A stretch of 64,000 bases of DNA from UBA7446 sp049596455 (GTDB lineage: Bacteria; Bacteroidota; Bacteroidia; Flavobacteriales; Flavobacteriaceae), in the NCBI GenBank assembly GCA_049596455.1, contig JBMYLP010000006.1, forward strand, positions 11,114 through 75,113, written 5' to 3'. Position 1 is the stretch's first letter. Each line of letters begins with the position of its first letter. The translations under genes and the position numbers were made by a program. Positions 60,855 through 64,000 of this stretch are shown here, piece by piece. The notes beneath the pieces are model-generated. The model was not told where the DNA came from. It searched no databases and was given only the letters and a program-made list of their open reading frames with translations.

Positions 60855-62150
60855 TTATCCGCCAAAGTCGTCGAAACGAACATTTTCGTCGGGCACGCCA
60901 AAGTCCTCTGCCATTTTTTCAACAGCTTGGTTCATCAGCGGTGGACCGCAGAAATACACTTCAATATCTTCGGGTGATTCGTGATCGTTAAGGTAGTTGT
61001 CAATAACCACTTGGTGTACAAATCCTACAAAACCATCTCCCTCACCATCAAGCCCATCTTTAACCTTCCAATTGTCTTCTTCCAAAGGCTCAGAAAGCGC
61101 AATATAGAATTTGAAATTCGGGAAGTCACGCTCTAACGCACGGAAATGCTCCGTGTAGAACAACTCACGCTTAGAACGTCCACCATACCAAAAGGTTACT
61201 TTACGTCCCGTTTTTAGGGTACGGAACAAATGATATAAATGCGAACGCATAGGTGCCATACCTGCACCACCGCCCACGTAAAGCATTTCGGCTTCGGAGT
61301 GGTTGATAAAGAACTCGCCGTAAGGCCCTGAGATGGTTACTGGGTCTCCAGCTTTTAGCGAAAAAATATAAGACGATGCCACACCAGGGTTTACATCTGC
61401 CCAACCATTTTTGGCACGGTCAAATGGAGGTGTTGCAATACGCACATTAAGCATGATTTCTTTGCCTTCGGCAGGAAAAGAAGCCATGGAATAGGCACGC
61501 TCTACAAGCTCAGGATTCTTCATCTTTAAATCCCACAATTTAAACTTATCCCACTCCAATTGGAATTTGTTTATGTCTTCAGGGTGCTCCTCTGGGTGTG
61601 CAGAAATATCAATGTCTTTGTAATCTACCTCACAAGCGGGCACTTCAATTTGGATATAACCCCCTGCTTCATAGTGCATTTCTTCCGGAATTTCTACCAC
61701 AAACTCCTTGATAAAGGAAGCCACGTTCCAGTTGCGGACAACTTTAGCTTCAAACTTTTTGATGCCAAACACCTCTTCTGGCACCTCAATAACCATATCT
61801 TGTTTTACCTTGACTTGGCAGCCTAAACGCCACCCTTCTGCAATCTCTTTTCTAGAAAAGTGCGGTGCTTCTGTGGGGAGAATTTCACCACCGCCATCTT
61901 TGACAATACACTTACACTGAATACAAGTACCTCCACCACCACAGGCAGATGGTAAAAATATTTTGTTGTCTCCAAGGGTAGAAAGCAACGTACTACCAGA
62001 TGAAACCTCAACGTCCTTTTCGCCGTTAATAAAAAGCTTTACAGGTCCTGAAGGCATCAAGCGTGCCTTTACACCCAACAACATCCCCACCAACAAAAAC
62101 GTGATGGTTAAAAAAACAACGATACTTGCAATAATTACTGTAATATCCAT
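60855..62150 (-). CDS. nqrF: Na+-translocating NADH:quinone reductase subunit F
   Basis: A 431-residue NADH-oxidising subunit of Na+-NQR. One N-terminal membrane helix (VIIASIVVFLTITFLLVGMLLG) is followed by a 2Fe-2S domain with ligands in SACGGGGTCIQCKC and LGCQV. The FAD site RAYSMASFP, the NADH site VGGGAGMAPMRSHL and the C-terminal CGPPLMNQAVEKM are present. It is the last gene of nqrC-D-E-F here and is followed by a terminator, so apbE is not on the same transcript. Confidence 0.97.
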   Translation of the reverse strand: MDITVIIASIVVFLTITFLLVGMLLGVKARLMPSGPVKLFINGEKDVEVSSGSTLLSTLGDNKIFLPSACGGGGTCIQCKCIVKDGGGEILPTEAPHFSRKEIAEGWRLGCQVKVKQDMVIEVPEEVFGIKKFEAKVVRNWNVASFIKEFVVEIPEEMHYEAGGYIQIEVPACEVDYKDIDISAHPEEHPEDINKFQLEWDKFKLWDLKMKNPELVERAYSMASFPAEGKEIMLNVRIATPPFDRAKNGWADVNPGVASSYIFSLKAGDPVTISGPYGEFFINHSEAEMLYVGGGAGMAPMRSHLYHLFRTLKTGRKVTFWYGGRSKRELFYTEHFRALERDFPNFKFYIALSEPLEEDNWKVKDGLDGEGDGFVGFVHQVVIDNYLNDHESPEDIEVYFCGPPLMNQAVEKMAEDFGVPDENVRFDDFGG

Positions 62151-62157
62151 AGGGTTA

Positions 62158-62772
62158 TTATAATTTGATTCCCATAAAACTCATAAATCCAATTGCCATC
62201 AATCCTGTAATGATAAAGGTGATACCTAACCCACGCAAAGGCGCAGGAACATTTGAATAGGCGATTTTTTCACGTATGGCAGCAATCGCCAAAATAGCCA
62301 ATAACCAACCAATTCCAGAGCCAAATCCGTAAACGGCAGACTCGCCAATTGAGGCAAAACTCTTTTGCTGCATAAACAACGAACCACCCAAAATGGCACA
62401 GTTTACAGCAATCAGCGGTAAGAAAATTCCCAAAGCGCCGTAAAGCGCAGGAGCAAATTTCTCCACAATCATTTCTACCAATTGTACCATAGAGGCAATT
62501 ACGGCAATAAACATGATAAAGCTTAAAAAGCTAAGATCCATTGACGCATATTCATCGCCCAGCCAAGTCATCGCGCCAGGCTTAAGCAAGTAGTTGTCTA
62601 ACAAATAGTTGATAGGGACGGTAATAGACAAAACAAAGATTACGGCAAAGCCTAATCCAACAGCTGTTTTTACTGTTTTGGATACCGCCAAATACGAACA
62701 CATACCCAAGAAATAGGCAAAAATCATGTTCTCAATAAAAATACTTTTTACGAAAAGATTGATGTAGTCCAT
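62158..62772 (-). CDS. nqrE: Na+-translocating NADH:quinone reductase subunit E
   Basis: A 204-residue integral membrane subunit with six hydrophobic helices. It starts MDYINLFVKSIFIENMIFAYFLGMCSYLAVSK; NqrE and NqrD together carry the intramembrane iron centre in half-helix cysteine motifs (FLGMCSYLA, AVNCAILGG), both visible. It is 7 nt from nqrF and 3 nt from nqrD. Confidence 0.97.
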   Translation of the reverse strand: MDYINLFVKSIFIENMIFAYFLGMCSYLAVSKTVKTAVGLGFAVIFVLSITVPINYLLDNYLLKPGAMTWLGDEYASMDLSFLSFIMFIAVIASMVQLVEMIVEKFAPALYGALGIFLPLIAVNCAILGGSLFMQQKSFASIGESAVYGFGSGIGWLLAILAIAAIREKIAYSNVPAPLRGLGITFIITGLMAIGFMSFMGIKL

Positions 62773-62775
62773 GGC

Positions 62776-63465
62776 TTAATTTTTTTCGATGAGTTTACGG
62801 TTTCGTGCACGTTGTACCCAAATAATAAGACCAAGGGTAATAAGTGCCATAGGGGAAAGCAACATCAAGCCGTTGTTTTCGTAACCCATTTCGTACAGCG
62901 CATCAGGAATTACCTGATATCCATATAGTTTTCCAGAACCTAAAAGTTCACGGAAAAAGGCAACAGCAATAAGCATAAAGCCATATCCAGCAGCGTTACC
63001 CACACCGTCTAAAAAGGATTTCCAAACGCCATTCCCAAGCGCAAATGCCTCAAGGCGTCCCATTACAATACAGTTGGTAATAATCAATCCAATAAAAATA
63101 GATAACTGCTTACTCACATCGTATGCATAGGCACGTAATACCTGATCTACAAGAATTACCATAGAAGCCACTACCACCAATTGCACAATAATTCGGATTC
63201 GGTTAGGAATAGCATTTCTCAAAATGGAAACGATAACATTACTGGCAGCCATTACAGCAATTACCGAAAGAGTCATTACCACAGCAGGCTTAAGTTGCAC
63301 CGTGATGGCTAAGGCAGAACAAATACCTAACACTTGAACGGTAATCGGATTATTATCGTCTAATGGGTCTTTGAGTAGGGCGCGGTTCTTCTTTGAAAAA
63401 AGCGGCTCACGCTCTTTGGCAACAAAGAAAATAGCGGGTTTTTTGTTTGATTTTGGTTGTGACAT
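62776..63465 (-). CDS. nqrD: Na+-translocating NADH:quinone reductase subunit D
   Basis: A 229-residue integral membrane subunit. After a ~25-residue basic cytoplasmic extension it shows KDPLDDNNPITVQVLGICSALAITV and LIITNCIVMGRLEAFALGNG, whose cysteines contribute to the iron centre shared with NqrE. Spacing to nqrC is 2 nt, so the operon is tightly coupled. Confidence 0.97.
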   Translation of the reverse strand: MSQPKSNKKPAIFFVAKEREPLFSKKNRALLKDPLDDNNPITVQVLGICSALAITVQLKPAVVMTLSVIAVMAASNVIVSILRNAIPNRIRIIVQLVVVASMVILVDQVLRAYAYDVSKQLSIFIGLIITNCIVMGRLEAFALGNGVWKSFLDGVGNAAGYGFMLIAVAFFRELLGSGKLYGYQVIPDALYEMGYENNGLMLLSPMALITLGLIIWVQRARNRKLIEKN

Positions 63466-63467
63466 AG

Positions 63468-64000
63468 TTAGTTGTTGTATGCTAAATCGTTAGCTTTAAG
63501 GTATGGCAAATAGTGTTGTAAGCGCTCTATGATCATGTCAGAAACGCCATCGCCCGTAATGGTTGCGCCCGAAATGGCATCAACCTCGTGGTCGTCTTTA
63601 TCTGTATCGTTGGGGTCGTTATTGGTTTTGGAAACGCTGATTCCTACCAAGTCTCCCGACGTGTTAAAAATCTTTTCATCTATAAAGCGATTCATAAACC
63701 ATTGCTGGGTAATTTCAGCTCCCAGTCCTGCTGTTTCGCCTTGGTGGTCAAATACCACTCCTTTGATAGAGTTTTTGTCTTCGTTTAATGCTATGTAACC
63801 CCAAATGGCATTCCATAGTCCAGCTCCGCGAAGTGGTATAATGTAGTATGTACTCGCATCGACATTTGCCACATATAATGGAAAACGTTGTTCGTTGGCG
63901 TCTTTTTTTATCTCTAATGCAAGATTTATGTCTAGCGCACCAAAGTGGGCATGCCTCTTGCATGATATTCACCGCACGTTTATTTAGCCCGTGAGTTTCG
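63468..64000 (-). CDS. nqrC: Na+-NQR subunit C (5' truncated by window edge, apparent frameshift)
   Basis: The C-terminal part of NqrC, the FMN-carrying periplasmic subunit. It has YYIIPLRGAGLWNAIWGYIAL, VVFDHQGETAGLGAEITQQWF and the flavinylation site VDAISGATITGDG (Thr in SGAT), the target of ApbE. The frame is open from the stop up to 63968, where a TGA interrupts it. NqrC-like sequence appears to continue upstream in another frame (ETHGLNKRAVNIMQEA), so a 1-nt shift lies at about 63920-63960, near a CCC run. This may be a sequencing error or a true lesion. The GTG at 63872 is not a real start. Confidence 0.85.

Noticed and set aside
63748..63972. 74-codon minus-strand frame as a separate gene
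   Set aside because: Its first residues look like upstream NqrC and the rest is out-of-frame NqrC sequence; it is best explained by the frameshift.

Overview
The window comes from a member of the Bacteroidota, almost certainly a Flavobacteriaceae. It has two SusC/SusD pairs, core type IX secretion (T9SS) genes (porU, porV, gldJ), cargo with T9SS C-terminal sorting domains, a Na+-NQR operon, no Shine-Dalgarno signals, and TAnnTTTG -7 boxes upstream of many genes and both tRNAs. No prophage, insertion sequence, CRISPR array, rRNA or transcription regulator was seen. A 10-N scaffold gap lies at 6852-6861. Both window edges cut genes: menE on the left and nqrC on the right.

Layout. 1-903 is the 3' part of menE. 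904-2001 has no gene and is packed with repeats: degenerate heptamers, two ~183-nt units, a 119-nt direct repeat and a REP-like palindrome. 2002-17276 is an outer-membrane nutrient-uptake region: susC-susD, two tandem KP-43-like subtilases with T9SS tails, then a second susC-susD followed by two lipoprotein genes and a strong terminator. Peptidases and no glycan enzymes suggest peptide rather than polysaccharide use. 17356-30163 is housekeeping: rlmB; a minus-strand run adk-obgE-TPR-deacetylase-like-HAD; purK-purE; an AT-rich methyltransferase; a UbiA-like membrane protein; gcvP; and a KASIII-like synthase.

30165-38327 holds a PafA-like phosphatase, an MlaE/MlaF-type ABC pair, and a tight minus-strand run pdhA-pdhC-SDR-SprT-DUF389. 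38398-45951 is the T9SS block: porU-porV, divergent from gldJ-murF. 45957-57761 carries tRNA-Val(GAC), a flavin reductase and O-methyltransferase, tatA, an M1 aminopeptidase, DUF6702 and carboxypeptidase-regulatory-like proteins, tRNA-Gly(TCC), two divergent GNAT acetyltransferases, an M15 peptidase, gpmI, a thioredoxin-like lipoprotein, map, a methyltransferase, apbE and a small conserved gene.

57990-64000 has a beta-helix/YDG surface protein lying between the nqr operon (nqrC-D-E-F, minus strand) and the apbE module that would flavinylate it. The T9SS genes and the three CTD-bearing proteins form a machine-and-cargo theme. Several start codons were moved because a -7 promoter box, a tRNA or a signal peptide showed that the longest open frame begins too early.
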